Part shown: positions 25,270-33,448 of the stretch, one piece after another
Numbering within the stretch: the first letter of the stretch is position 1
Layout: each line of letters begins with the position of its first letter
From: Nocardioides sp. NBC_00368
Lineage (GTDB): Bacteria > Actinomycetota > Actinomycetes > Propionibacteriales > Nocardioidaceae
Direction of reading: 5' to 3'
NCBI RefSeq assembly: GCF_036090055.1
Contig: NZ_CP107970.1
Location: 250,501 to 314,500 of the forward strand
DNA length: 64,000 bases
Position numbers and translations under genes: made by a program
Notes under the pieces: model-generated
What the model was told of the DNA's origin: nothing
What the model saw: only the letters and a program-made list of their open reading frames with translations
The model's database searches: none

Positions 25270-26735
25270 CCACGAGCACCGAGCCTGTGAAGACCGGCTA
25301 CCTCGACGCCCTCGAGCCCGGCAGCGGCGTGCTGGTCGGCGGCCGGTGGCGTCCGGGCGCGGCCGGCGTCTTCGCGGTCGAGAACCCCGCGACCCGCGAG
25401 CACGTCGCCGACGTCGCCGACGGCACCACCGAGGACGCGACGGCCGCCGTCGACGCGGCCGCCGCGGCGCTCCCCGCGTGGTCGGCGCTGCCGCCCCGCA
25501 CCCGCAGCGACCTCCTCGGCCGCGTACGCGACCTGATGCTGCGCGACGCCGACGAGCTGGCCGCCCTGATCGCGCTCGAGAACGGCAAGTCCCTCACCGA
25601 CGCCCGCGGCGAGGTCGGCTACGCCGCCGAGTTCTTCCGCTGGTACGCCGAGGAGGCCGTCCGCCCGCACGGCGACTTCGGTCCCTCGCCGGCCGGCGGC
25701 ACCCGCACCATCGTCACCCACAAGCCGGTCGGCGTGGCCGCGCTCGTGACGCCGTGGAACTTCCCGGCCGCGATGGCCACCCGCAAGATCGCCCCCGCCC
25801 TCGCGGCAGGCTGCACGGTCGTGCTCAAGCCGGCTTCCGAGACGCCGCTGACGGCGCTCGCGGTCGCCCGGCTGATGGCCGAGGCGGGCGTGCCCGACGG
25901 CGTCGTCAACGTCGTCCCCGGCCAGGACGCCGCCGGCATCGTCAGCACCTGGCTCGCCGACCCGCGGGTCCGCAAGATCTCCTTCACCGGCTCGACCGGC
26001 GTCGGCCGCGTCCTGCTCCGCCAGGCCGCCGACCGCGTCGTGAACACCTCGATGGAGCTCGGCGGCAACGCGCCGTTCGTGGTGACGTCCTCCGCGGATG
26101 TCGAGGCCGCGGTCGAGGGCGCCATGGTCGCCAAGTTCCGCAACGGGGGACAGGCCTGCACCGCCGCCAACCGGCTCTACGTCCACGCCGACGTCGCTTC
26201 GGAGTTCACCAAGCGTCTCGGTGCCGCCGTCGAGGCGCTGAAGGTCGGTCCCGCCGATCAGGGCAGCGACATCGGCCCGCTCATCTCCGCGAAGGCGTAC
26301 GCCACCGTCACCGGCCTGGTCGACGCCGCCGTGGCGGCAGGGGCCGTGATCGCCCACCGCGCCGAGGTGCCCGCCTCGGAGGGCTACTTCTACGCGCCGA
26401 CGGTCCTCACCGGCGTACCTGCCGACTCCCCGCTGCTGCGCGAGGAGATCTTCGGACCGGTGGCCCCGATCGTGGTCTGGAACGACACCGAGGAGCTGCT
26501 GGCGGCCGTCAACGACACCGAGTTCGGCCTGGCGGCGTACGTCTACGGTGAGCTGGGCGAGGCGCTGCACGTGGCGGAGCGGATCGACGCCGGGATGGTC
26601 GGGGTCAACCGCGGCCTCGTCTCCGACCCGTCGGCGCCGTTCGGTGGCGTGAAGCAGAGCGGCATCGGGCGCGAGGGGGCTCGGGCCGGTTTGGAGGAGT
26701 ATCTCGAGACGCAGTACCTCAGCGTCGCCTGGTGA
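25266..26735 (+). CDS. gabD: Succinate-semialdehyde dehydrogenase (NAD(P)+)
   Basis: 489 residues from GTG in a GTGA overlap with gabT. Aldehyde dehydrogenase landmarks: TPWNFPAAMATRKIAPALA at 162-180, catalytic Glu in SMELGGNAP at about 264, catalytic Cys298 in GGQACTA, and FGPVAPIVVW. In the gabT context it oxidises succinate semialdehyde to succinate for the TCA cycle. No separate 4-aminobutanal dehydrogenase is visible, so this enzyme might also serve the amine oxidase product; that is speculation. Confidence 0.92.
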   Translation: MTTSTEPVKTGYLDALEPGSGVLVGGRWRPGAAGVFAVENPATREHVADVADGTTEDATAAVDAAAAALPAWSALPPRTRSDLLGRVRDLMLRDADELAALIALENGKSLTDARGEVGYAAEFFRWYAEEAVRPHGDFGPSPAGGTRTIVTHKPVGVAALVTPWNFPAAMATRKIAPALAAGCTVVLKPASETPLTALAVARLMAEAGVPDGVVNVVPGQDAAGIVSTWLADPRVRKISFTGSTGVGRVLLRQAADRVVNTSMELGGNAPFVVTSSADVEAAVEGAMVAKFRNGGQACTAANRLYVHADVASEFTKRLGAAVEALKVGPADQGSDIGPLISAKAYATVTGLVDAAVAAGAVIAHRAEVPASEGYFYAPTVLTGVPADSPLLREEIFGPVAPIVVWNDTEELLAAVNDTEFGLAAYVYGELGEALHVAERIDAGMVGVNRGLVSDPSAPFGGVKQSGIGREGARAGLEEYLETQYLSVAW

Positions 26736-26736
26736 C

Positions 26737-26769
26737 GGTGCCGCTGGTGATTGGCATCACGTAGGCACC
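26737..26769 (+). terminator. Stem-loop directly after gabD
   Basis: GGTGCC (26737-26742) and GGCACC (26764-26769) enclose an inner GTGAT/ATCAC stem. It starts two bases after the stop codon. There is no U-tract, so it may be a weak terminator or a 3'-end stabiliser. Confidence 0.45.
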
Positions 26770-26791
26770 ATCCATGATGATGTGACCCAGG

Positions 26792-26814
26792 CCACCCGCA
26801 CACCCTGCGGGTGG
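26792..26814 (+). terminator. Second stem-loop after gabD
   Basis: CCACCCGC, 7-nt loop, GCGGGTGG: a perfect 8-bp stem followed by TTCC. It probably separates the gab transcript from the oxidoreductase gene that starts at 26901. Confidence 0.5.
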
Positions 26815-26900
26815 TTCCTCGGGACAGCCTCACCCCGGCGGTCCCGGCAAACACTCCAGACGGACCACCAGTGCCGCCCGGCAGATTGAGGAGTCACCCT

Positions 26901-29900
26901 ATGACCGCAGTGTTCGAGCCTGGGACATCGTTCGAGGCCTACGACCTGGCAGACCGCTACCGCGTCGGGGCCGGCCCCGTACTGCTGACCGGGATCCAGG
27001 CGATCGCGCGGATGCTCGTCGAGCAGCGAGCACTGGACCAGCGCCGCGGCCTGCGGACCGGCACCTTCATCTCCGGTTACCCGGGCAGCCCGCTCGGCGG
27101 TCTCGACCAGCTCCTGCTGGGGCTGCCGAAGGAGATGGCCGACGCCGACATCACCGTCGTTCCCGGCCTCAACGAGGAGCTCGCCGCCACCGCCGTGTGG
27201 GGCTCGCAGTCCGCGGTCACCCTCGACACCGAGCGCTACGACGGCGTCACCGGCGTCTGGTACGGCAAGGGTCCCGGCGTCGACCGGGCGCTGGACGCGA
27301 TGCGCCACGCCAACATGTACGGGGCCCACCCCAGCGGCGGCATGCTGATGCTGGTCGGCGACGACCCGGCCGCGAAGTCCTCGACCGTGCCTGCGGTGAG
27401 CGAGCGGACCCTGGCGAGCCTCGGCATCCCGGTGCTGTTCCCGCGCAACGCTTCCGAGATCGTCGAGTACGGGATGGAGGGCATCGCCCTCTCCCGTGCC
27501 TCCGGCTGTGTCGTCGCGCTCAAGATCGTGGCCGACGTCGCCGACGGCGCCTGGGTGGTCAACCCGGAGATCGGCGTCCTCGACCCGGTCATGCCGAAGA
27601 CGCAGTGGGACGGCGTCCCCTACACCTACGAGCCGACCAAGATCGAGCTCTTCCCCGACCGGATCGTCGGCGCCGAGGCCAAGCTCTACGGCCCCCGGAT
27701 GAACGTCGTCAAGGCGTACGCCGCGGAGAACCACCTCAACCGGATCGAGGTCAAGGCACCCGACGCCAAGATCGGCATCGTCGCCTCCGGCTCCTGCTAC
27801 GACTCGATGCGCCAGGGTCTGAAGGACCTCGGCCTCGGCCACGACGAGCTGATGGCCGCCGGCATCCGGGTGCTGCGGCTGGGCATGATGTGGCCGGTCG
27901 AGCCGACCATCGTGGAGACCTTCGCCGAGGGGCTCGACGAGATCGTCGTCGTCGAGGACAAGACCTCCTTCATCGAGCAGGGCATCCGCGAGATCCTCTA
28001 CGGCGAGCCCACCGCCGCCGTCATCATCGGCAAGAAGGACCGCGCCGGTGTCCCGCTGGTGCCGCTCGACGGCGAGCTGACCGCCGGTCGCCTGCTCGCG
28101 CCGCTGCGCCGTGCGCTGAAGGGGTACGCCGACCTCAAGCCCGCCGGCCCGGCCCGGATCGACCTGCCGCTGCTGTCGACCTCGCGCACGCCGTACTTCT
28201 GCTCCGGCTGCCCGCACAACCGCTCCACCGCGCTCCCGGAGGGGAGCCTGGGCGGCGGCGGCATCGGCTGCCACACCCTGGTCACCGCCTCGCAGCGCGA
28301 GGACAGCGCGGTCGTCGGCATCACCCAGATGGGTGGCGAGGGCTCGCAGTGGATCGGACAGGCGCCCTACAGCCACGCCGGCCACACCTTCCAGAACGTC
28401 GGTGACGGCACGTTCTTCCACTCCGCGCAGCTCGCCATCCAGGCGTGCGTCGCGGCGGGGGTCAACATCACCTACAAGCTGCTCCACAACGACGTCGTCG
28501 CGATGACCGGTGCCCAGAAGCGCCAGGGCGAGGTCGAGATGGCCCAGCTGACCCACAAGCTGATGAACGAGGGCGTCAAGGCGATCATCGTGGTCGCCGA
28601 CGAGCCGAAGCGCTACCGTCGTGCTCACTTCCCCGCAGGCGTACGCCTCTGGCACCGCGACCGCCTCGACGAGGCCCAGCGCGAGCTGCGCGAGATCTCC
28701 GGGGTGACCGTGCTGATCTACGACCAGCACTGTGCCGCCGACGCGCGCCGCCAGCGCAAGCGCGGCAAGCTCGAGCCCCGCAACACCCGGATCGTGATCA
28801 ACGAGGCCGTCTGCGAGGGCTGCGGCGACTGCGGCGTGAAGTCCAACTGCCTCTCCGTCCAGCCGGTCGAGACCGAGCTGGGCCGCAAGACCCGCATCGA
28901 CCAGACCTCCTGCAACACCGACTACACCTGCGTCGAGGGCGAGTGCCCCTCGTTCATGGCCGTCGAGACCGACCCGAAGGTCAAGACCGCGAAGAAGAAG
29001 ACGCCGGAGCCGCCGACGGTCGCGGACCCGGGCTACGCCGAGCTCGACCGCACCTACGGCGTCTTCATGGCCGGCATCGGCGGCACCGGCATCGTCACCG
29101 TCAACCAGGTGCTGGCGACCGCGGCGCTCCGCGCCGGCTACGGCGTCGAGTCGCTCGACCAGGTCGGGATGAGCCAGAAGGCGGGTCCGGTGACCGGCCA
29201 CCTGCGGTTCGGTCCGGGCGCGATCGATCCCTCCAACCGGGTCACTCCGGGCTCGGCCGACGCGCTGCTCGGCTTCGACCTGCTCACCCTCGCCGAGGGC
29301 AAGAACCTCGCCTATGGCGACCCGTCACGCACCCGCGCGGTCGTGTCGACGTCGAAGACGCCGACAGGCCCGATGGTCTACGACAAGGACATCGCCTACC
29401 CGGCCGACGACGAGCTGCTCACCCGGGTGAACGGCGCGACGTCCTCGCTGCGCGCCTTCGACGCGCTCTCGGCCGCCGACGCCCTCTTCGGCAACACCGC
29501 CGCGGCCAACTTCCTGCTGGTCGGCGCCGCCTACCAGGCCGGCGCCCTCCCGATCCCGGCCGAGGCCATCGAGGAGGCCATCGGCATCAACGGTGTCGCG
29601 GTCAGCGCCAACGTCGCCGCGTTCCGCTGGGGCCGTGCCTCGGTCGCCGCGCCGGAGGAGTTCGCCAAGGTCACCGGAACGGCCACCGCTCCGGTCGAGG
29701 AGATCGCCGTCCCCGCCCTCGACGAGGCCGAGTTCGACGGTGAGGTCCGCCGCCTCGCGGAGTTCCGCGCCCCGAAGCTGGTCGCCTTCCAGAACCAGCA
29801 GACCGCCCGCGACTACGTCGAGGTCGTCGACCGGATCTGGAACGCCGAGCGCACGGTGACCGAGGACACCCGCTTCTCCGAGGCGGTCGCCCGCTACCTG

Positions 29901-30353
29901 TTCAAGCTCACCGCCTACAAGGACGAGTACGAGGTCGCCCGGCTGCTCACCGCTCCGGCCGCCCTCGACGGCGTCCGTGCCGAGGTCCAGGGCACGATCA
30001 GCTTCAAGCTCTCCCCGCCGGTGTTCGGGGCGTTCCTGAAGGGTCGCAAGATGACCTTCGGCCCGCGCTCCCACTTCATGCTCCGCCTCCTGGCGACCAT
30101 GAAGTTCCTCCGTGGCACGGCCCTCGACCCGTTCGGTCGTGCCCACGTACGCCGCACCGAGCGCGCCCTCCTCGCGCACTACACCGAGCTCGTCACCGGC
30201 CTGGCCGCGGACCTCACCGAGGAGTCGTACGCCCGGGCCGTCCGCCTCGCGGAGCTCCCGGACATGGTGCGGGGCTACGAGAACGTGAAGATGCGCAACG
30301 TCGAGGCCTACCGCGAGGCGCTCGCCGCCGAGGGGATCGACCTGACGGTCTAG
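26901..30353 (+). CDS. Indolepyruvate ferredoxin oxidoreductase, single-chain
   Basis: 1150 residues fusing the alpha and gamma parts of 2-ketoacid ferredoxin oxidoreductases. The order is: N-terminal pyrimidine-type ThDP half (TFISGYPGSPLGGLDQL), a ThDP-pyrophosphate half with GGEGSQWIGQAPYSH and NDVVAMTGAQ near 520-560, a cysteine-rich FeS segment (CEGCGDCGVKSNC, near 635), and a gamma domain from about 710 (FMAGIGGTGIVTVNQVLA). It oxidises aryl- or branched-chain 2-oxoacids to acyl-CoA with ferredoxin. Long single-chain forms are common in aerobic actinobacteria and proteobacteria. GAGGAG precedes the ATG. Its stop shares a CTAG with the relic gene on the other strand. Confidence 0.92.
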   Translation: MTAVFEPGTSFEAYDLADRYRVGAGPVLLTGIQAIARMLVEQRALDQRRGLRTGTFISGYPGSPLGGLDQLLLGLPKEMADADITVVPGLNEELAATAVWGSQSAVTLDTERYDGVTGVWYGKGPGVDRALDAMRHANMYGAHPSGGMLMLVGDDPAAKSSTVPAVSERTLASLGIPVLFPRNASEIVEYGMEGIALSRASGCVVALKIVADVADGAWVVNPEIGVLDPVMPKTQWDGVPYTYEPTKIELFPDRIVGAEAKLYGPRMNVVKAYAAENHLNRIEVKAPDAKIGIVASGSCYDSMRQGLKDLGLGHDELMAAGIRVLRLGMMWPVEPTIVETFAEGLDEIVVVEDKTSFIEQGIREILYGEPTAAVIIGKKDRAGVPLVPLDGELTAGRLLAPLRRALKGYADLKPAGPARIDLPLLSTSRTPYFCSGCPHNRSTALPEGSLGGGGIGCHTLVTASQREDSAVVGITQMGGEGSQWIGQAPYSHAGHTFQNVGDGTFFHSAQLAIQACVAAGVNITYKLLHNDVVAMTGAQKRQGEVEMAQLTHKLMNEGVKAIIVVADEPKRYRRAHFPAGVRLWHRDRLDEAQRELREISGVTVLIYDQHCAADARRQRKRGKLEPRNTRIVINEAVCEGCGDCGVKSNCLSVQPVETELGRKTRIDQTSCNTDYTCVEGECPSFMAVETDPKVKTAKKKTPEPPTVADPGYAELDRTYGVFMAGIGGTGIVTVNQVLATAALRAGYGVESLDQVGMSQKAGPVTGHLRFGPGAIDPSNRVTPGSADALLGFDLLTLAEGKNLAYGDPSRTRAVVSTSKTPTGPMVYDKDIAYPADDELLTRVNGATSSLRAFDALSAADALFGNTAAANFLLVGAAYQAGALPIPAEAIEEAIGINGVAVSANVAAFRWGRASVAAPEEFAKVTGTATAPVEEIAVPALDEAEFDGEVRRLAEFRAPKLVAFQNQQTARDYVEVVDRIWNAERTVTEDTRFSEAVARYLFKLTAYKDEYEVARLLTAPAALDGVRAEVQGTISFKLSPPVFGAFLKGRKMTFGPRSHFMLRLLATMKFLRGTALDPFGRAHVRRTERALLAHYTELVTGLAADLTEESYARAVRLAELPDMVRGYENVKMRNVEAYREALAAEGIDLTV

Positions 30354-30436
30354 AGCACGCCGAACGTCTCTGCCAGCCTCGACCGCGCTCCGGCGCTGTC
30401 GAGGCTGGCGTCTGTCCGGGGGATGTTGCCGGCCGA
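30320..30436. repeat. 117-bp direct repeat, copy A
   Basis: Covers the last 33 bp of the oxidoreductase gene and what follows. On the reverse strand it still encodes the last ~28 residues of the membrane protein now at 31890 (ASLDSAGARSRLAETFGVL, stop). About 90% identical to copy B, in the same orientation. The esterase gene lies between the copies. Confidence 0.88.
30372..30409. terminator. Bidirectional hairpin in repeat copy A
   Basis: GCCAGCCTCGAC and GTCGAGGCTGGC form a perfect 12-bp stem with a 14-nt loop, about 20 bp after the oxidoreductase stop. The stem is unchanged in copy B while the loop has changed, which points to selection on the hairpin. Confidence 0.6.
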
Positions 30437-30487
30437 GACGCAGCCCTGCCGAAGGAGACGCGCGGACCCCTGACCGGCACGAAAATG

Positions 30488-30531
30488 TTGACGTTCACAT
30501 CGGCAGGTCACTAGCGTCCAGTGCCGATGTG
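30488..30531 (+). promoter_or_regulatory. Promoter with 10-bp dyad, esterase gene
   Basis: TTGACG (30488-30493), 18 bp, TAGCGT (30512-30517). The arms CACATCGGCA (30496-30505) and TGCCGATGTG (30522-30531) are perfectly inverted around the -10 box, so a dimeric regulator, or a looped pair of half-sites, could control initiation. Confidence 0.58.
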
Positions 30532-30575
30532 ATGTCGTTCACACCGCATGGCCGGTCACTGCCGAAGGAGCTCCT

Positions 30576-31841
30576 ATGCGCACCTCGATCACCCGCCGTT
30601 CCGTTCTCGTCTCCGGTGCCGCAGCCGGGGCCTCGGCACTGCTGGGCACGCCCGCGGCCAGGGCCGCCGTGAACGCCTCGAGCGCCGGGGGCGGGGCATG
30701 GGTGACGCCGGTCGCCGAGGTGCTCGACGGCGGAGAGCAGGTGACGTCGCTGCGGATCTCGTCGGCAGCCTTGGCCCGTGCCGAGCGGTCGTCGCTCACG
30801 GCGAACACGTTCGCGGTGCACGTCGCGGCCACCAACCCGCTGACCGGCGAGATCGCCTACGAGCAGGACCGGGTGGTCAGAGCTGCAGGATGGTCCCGCC
30901 GCGACGAGGTCACCCTGGAGCTCGAGCACGGCTGGGGCGTCGCCGGCGGGGGCACGCTGAGCTATATGGGGGCGTACTTGCGGAACGTCCTCCTGGACCT
31001 CGACTACACGGTCACCCAGGTCGAGCCTCTGCAGGGCGTCCGGGGAAGTGGTCGGATCGTGATCGACTCCTTCCGGCAGGGCCGGCTGTCCGACCCAGAA
31101 GTCGACGCGTTCGGCCATCACGCGACCGCGTCGGGCCTGAACTACCGGTTGTTCTCGCCTGCCGGGGCCGGCGGCCCCGAAGGTGCGGCGCTCGTCGTCT
31201 GGCTGCACGGTGGCGGTGAGGGCGGCCTGCTCACCGACGGCTACGACTACTACGACAACGAGACACAGCTGCGTGCCAACCGGGGTGCGCTCGGGTTCGC
31301 CACACCGGAGGCGCAGTCTCACTTCGGCGGAGCGTACGTGCTCGCGCCGCAGTCGACGTCCGCCTGGATGCTGGACGGTGACCGATTCGCACCGCTCGTC
31401 ATGGAAGCGATCGAGGAGGTCGTCGCCACCCGCCGGATCGACCGGCGACGGATCCACGTGGTCGGCTGCTCCAACGGTGGCTACATGTCGCTGAAGATGG
31501 TCGCCGAGCATCCGGAGGTGTTCGCGACCTCGACGCCGATCTGCTGTGGCATCGGCGCGCGCGACGGGTCGAGCACCTACTTCATCTCCGACGCCGAGCT
31601 CGAGGCGATGACAACCCCGACCTGGTTGGTCGCCTCAGCCGACGACACCACGCTGGACCCGCAGGCGAACACCGTCTACGCCCACGAGCGGATCGACGGC
31701 TCGATCATGAGCCTCTACGACGGGGTGACCTGGGACGGCAACACCTTCCCCGGCCACTGGTCGTGGATCTACGTCGCGCGCAACGACCCGAGCCACGACG
31801 GCCGGAGCATCTGGGAGTGGATGGCGACGACGAAGCGGTGA
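30576..31841 (+). CDS. Tat-exported alpha/beta-hydrolase (esterase/depolymerase-like)
   Basis: 421 residues. N-terminal TRRSVLVSGAAAGASALLG with a cleavage at ARAA is a twin-arginine export signal. The hydrolase domain begins after about residue 185: oxyanion loop VVWLHGGGEGGL, nucleophile serine in VVGCSNGGYMSLKMV, and a late His in FPGHWSWIY. This is the PHB depolymerase/feruloyl-esterase-like group of prolyl-oligopeptidase-type hydrolases. The first 150 residues look like a beta-rich accessory domain I cannot name. AAGGAG precedes the ATG. The gene is bracketed by 117-bp direct repeats, so it looks inserted. Confidence 0.83.
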   Translation: MRTSITRRSVLVSGAAAGASALLGTPAARAAVNASSAGGGAWVTPVAEVLDGGEQVTSLRISSAALARAERSSLTANTFAVHVAATNPLTGEIAYEQDRVVRAAGWSRRDEVTLELEHGWGVAGGGTLSYMGAYLRNVLLDLDYTVTQVEPLQGVRGSGRIVIDSFRQGRLSDPEVDAFGHHATASGLNYRLFSPAGAGGPEGAALVVWLHGGGEGGLLTDGYDYYDNETQLRANRGALGFATPEAQSHFGGAYVLAPQSTSAWMLDGDRFAPLVMEAIEEVVATRRIDRRRIHVVGCSNGGYMSLKMVAEHPEVFATSTPICCGIGARDGSSTYFISDAELEAMTTPTWLVASADDTTLDPQANTVYAHERIDGSIMSLYDGVTWDGNTFPGHWSWIYVARNDPSHDGRSIWEWMATTKR

Positions 31842-31860
31842 CCGGCGGTGTCCCGGGCGA

Positions 31861-31976
31861 GCTCGCCGCCGAGGGGATCGACCTGACGTCTAGAGCACGC
31901 CGAACGTGTCTGCCAGCCTCGACTGCGCTCCTGCGCTGTCGAGGCTGGCCTCCACGCGGCGGATGTTGCCGGCCGA
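31861..31976. repeat. 117-bp direct repeat, copy B
   Basis: Contains the real 3' end of the membrane protein gene on the reverse strand and a non-functional echo of the oxidoreductase C-terminus (LAAEGIDLT) on the forward strand, with one base lost before its stop. Same orientation as copy A. Confidence 0.88.
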
Positions 31977-32381
31977 TGGGTAGGCGAACAAGGCCATCAG
32001 TGCCAGCGAGATGACCCCGCCGATGACGTACGTCATCACCTGGCCCTCGGTGAGGACGAACGCGAGGGCGAGAGAGACGAGCGCGACCAGCTCGCTGAGC
32101 ACGAGCCGGAGGATCACCGACATCTGGTGCCTCTGCAGCGCCTCGCCCTTCGCCTTCTCCGGGTCCGTGCCCGGGGTGATCGGGGCGACCCGGAACCCGA
32201 TCGTCGACAGGATCAGGCCGACGACGACCCCGGCCACGACCTGACCGCCGATGACGTACGTCGAGGGCAGTGCCAGGTCGGCGTCGGGGACGCTGAGGTA
32301 GACGACCAACCCCAGCACCACGATCATGCTCATGAAGGCGAGTGCCAGCATCTGAACCGAGCGCAGGACGGGTGTGGGCAT
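31890..32381 (-). CDS. Small four-helix membrane protein, unknown function
   Basis: 163 residues from ATG 32381, chosen because GAGGAG lies just upstream; a GTG at 32411 would add ten residues. Four hydrophobic stretches, roughly residues 12-30, 38-60, 90-115 and 112-132, in a protein with short loops. I do not recognise the family. The last 28 residues (after AYPSAGNIRRVEASLDSA) fall inside the direct repeat and also encode a hairpin. It follows the BASS transporter on the same strand after a 53-bp gap. Confidence 0.75.
   Translation of the reverse strand: MPTPVLRSVQMLALAFMSMIVVLGLVVYLSVPDADLALPSTYVIGGQVVAGVVVGLILSTIGFRVAPITPGTDPEKAKGEALQRHQMSVILRLVLSELVALVSLALAFVLTEGQVMTYVIGGVISLALMALFAYPSAGNIRRVEASLDSAGAQSRLADTFGVL
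31912..31949. terminator. Bidirectional hairpin in repeat copy B
   Basis: The same 12-bp stem as in copy A, here between the end of the esterase gene and inside the last codons of the convergent membrane protein gene. Confidence 0.55.
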
Positions 32382-32434
32382 CTGAGACTCCTCATCGACA
32401 GGTGACGACACGCAACCTAGCGGACGCGGGATCG

Positions 32435-33322
32435 TCAGGTCGTGACGTCATGAGGCTCGGCCGGCCGGGTCACTCGCGAGCGGGTGATCAGGAAGCCGAA
32501 GGCGGTCGCGAGGACGTACATCACGATGCTGTAGACCGCGGCCGGGATGGCCACGGTCGTGTTGTCGAGCACGCTGAGCGCGATCGTGAGGGCGATGGTG
32601 GTGTTGTGGATCCCCACCTCCATCGAGGTGGCGATCGCCTGCTCCTGGCTGAGCCGGAGCACCCGCGCGCCGAGGTAGCCCAGGGAGAGGCTCGCGCAGC
32701 AGAACAATGTCACGACCACGCCGATCTCGCGGAGGTAGTCGGCGATGTTCTCCCGTTCACCGAGGATCGCGCCGACCGAGACCATGACCAGCACCACGAT
32801 CGAGAAGATCCGGACCGGACGGTCCGCTCGGGCGGCGAAGGTGGCGGACCGCTGCCGCACCAGCATCCCGATCCCGACCGGGACCAGCACGATCGCGATG
32901 ACCTGGACGACCTTGCCGAACTGCAGCCCCAGCGTGTCTCCGGCGCCGAAGTAGCCGATCGCCGCGTTCGTGATCAGCGGGATCGAGACGGCCGCGAGCA
33001 CCGAGTTGACGGCCGTGAGGGTCACGTTGAGGGCGACGTCGCCGCGGAACAGATGGCTGAACAGGTTCGCCGTCGTCCCACCAGGTGAGGCCGCCAGCAG
33101 CATGACCCCGACGGCGATCAGCGGGTCCACGTCCGCGACCACCACGAGTCCGAACGCGATCAGCGGCAGGACCAGGATCTGAAGGGTGAGCGCGACCACG
33201 ACGGCTCGCGGCGTGCGTACGACGCGGCGGAAGTCGCCGGGCGTCAGGCTCAGGCCCAGGCCGAACATGATGATGGCCAGGGCGATGGGGAGGCCGACCG
33301 AGAGCAGGGCCGAGTCATTCAC
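32435..33322 (-). CDS. Bile acid:sodium symporter (BASS) family transporter
   Basis: 295 residues from GTG 33322, preceded by GGAGGA at a proper distance; longer starts lack such a site. About nine or ten helices. The family motif LLAASPGGTTANLFSHLFRGD and the repeated MEVGIHNTTIALTIAL (the two crossover regions that bind sodium) are clear. Bacterial members carry bile acids, pantoate, 2-keto acids or other organic anions with Na+. The substrate here is unknown. Confidence 0.92.
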   Translation of the reverse strand: MNDSALLSVGLPIALAIIMFGLGLSLTPGDFRRVVRTPRAVVVALTLQILVLPLIAFGLVVVADVDPLIAVGVMLLAASPGGTTANLFSHLFRGDVALNVTLTAVNSVLAAVSIPLITNAAIGYFGAGDTLGLQFGKVVQVIAIVLVPVGIGMLVRQRSATFAARADRPVRIFSIVVLVMVSVGAILGERENIADYLREIGVVVTLFCCASLSLGYLGARVLRLSQEQAIATSMEVGIHNTTIALTIALSVLDNTTVAIPAAVYSIVMYVLATAFGFLITRSRVTRPAEPHDVTT

Positions 33323-33448
33323 TGTGTTCCTCCGATGTGCGGGACGGCCGCCGCGATCGGCCAAGGAGACGTGCGTCACAGTGGACCATGCCGAGGGCCC
33401 GGACTACAGCCATATCCGGACAATCGTCTCGACCCATGAAGTCTTTGG

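Noticed and set aside
26757..29201. Long reverse-strand open frame across the oxidoreductase
   Set aside because: It is a shadow of the indolepyruvate oxidoreductase, repetitive in Asp/Val/Leu and without motifs.
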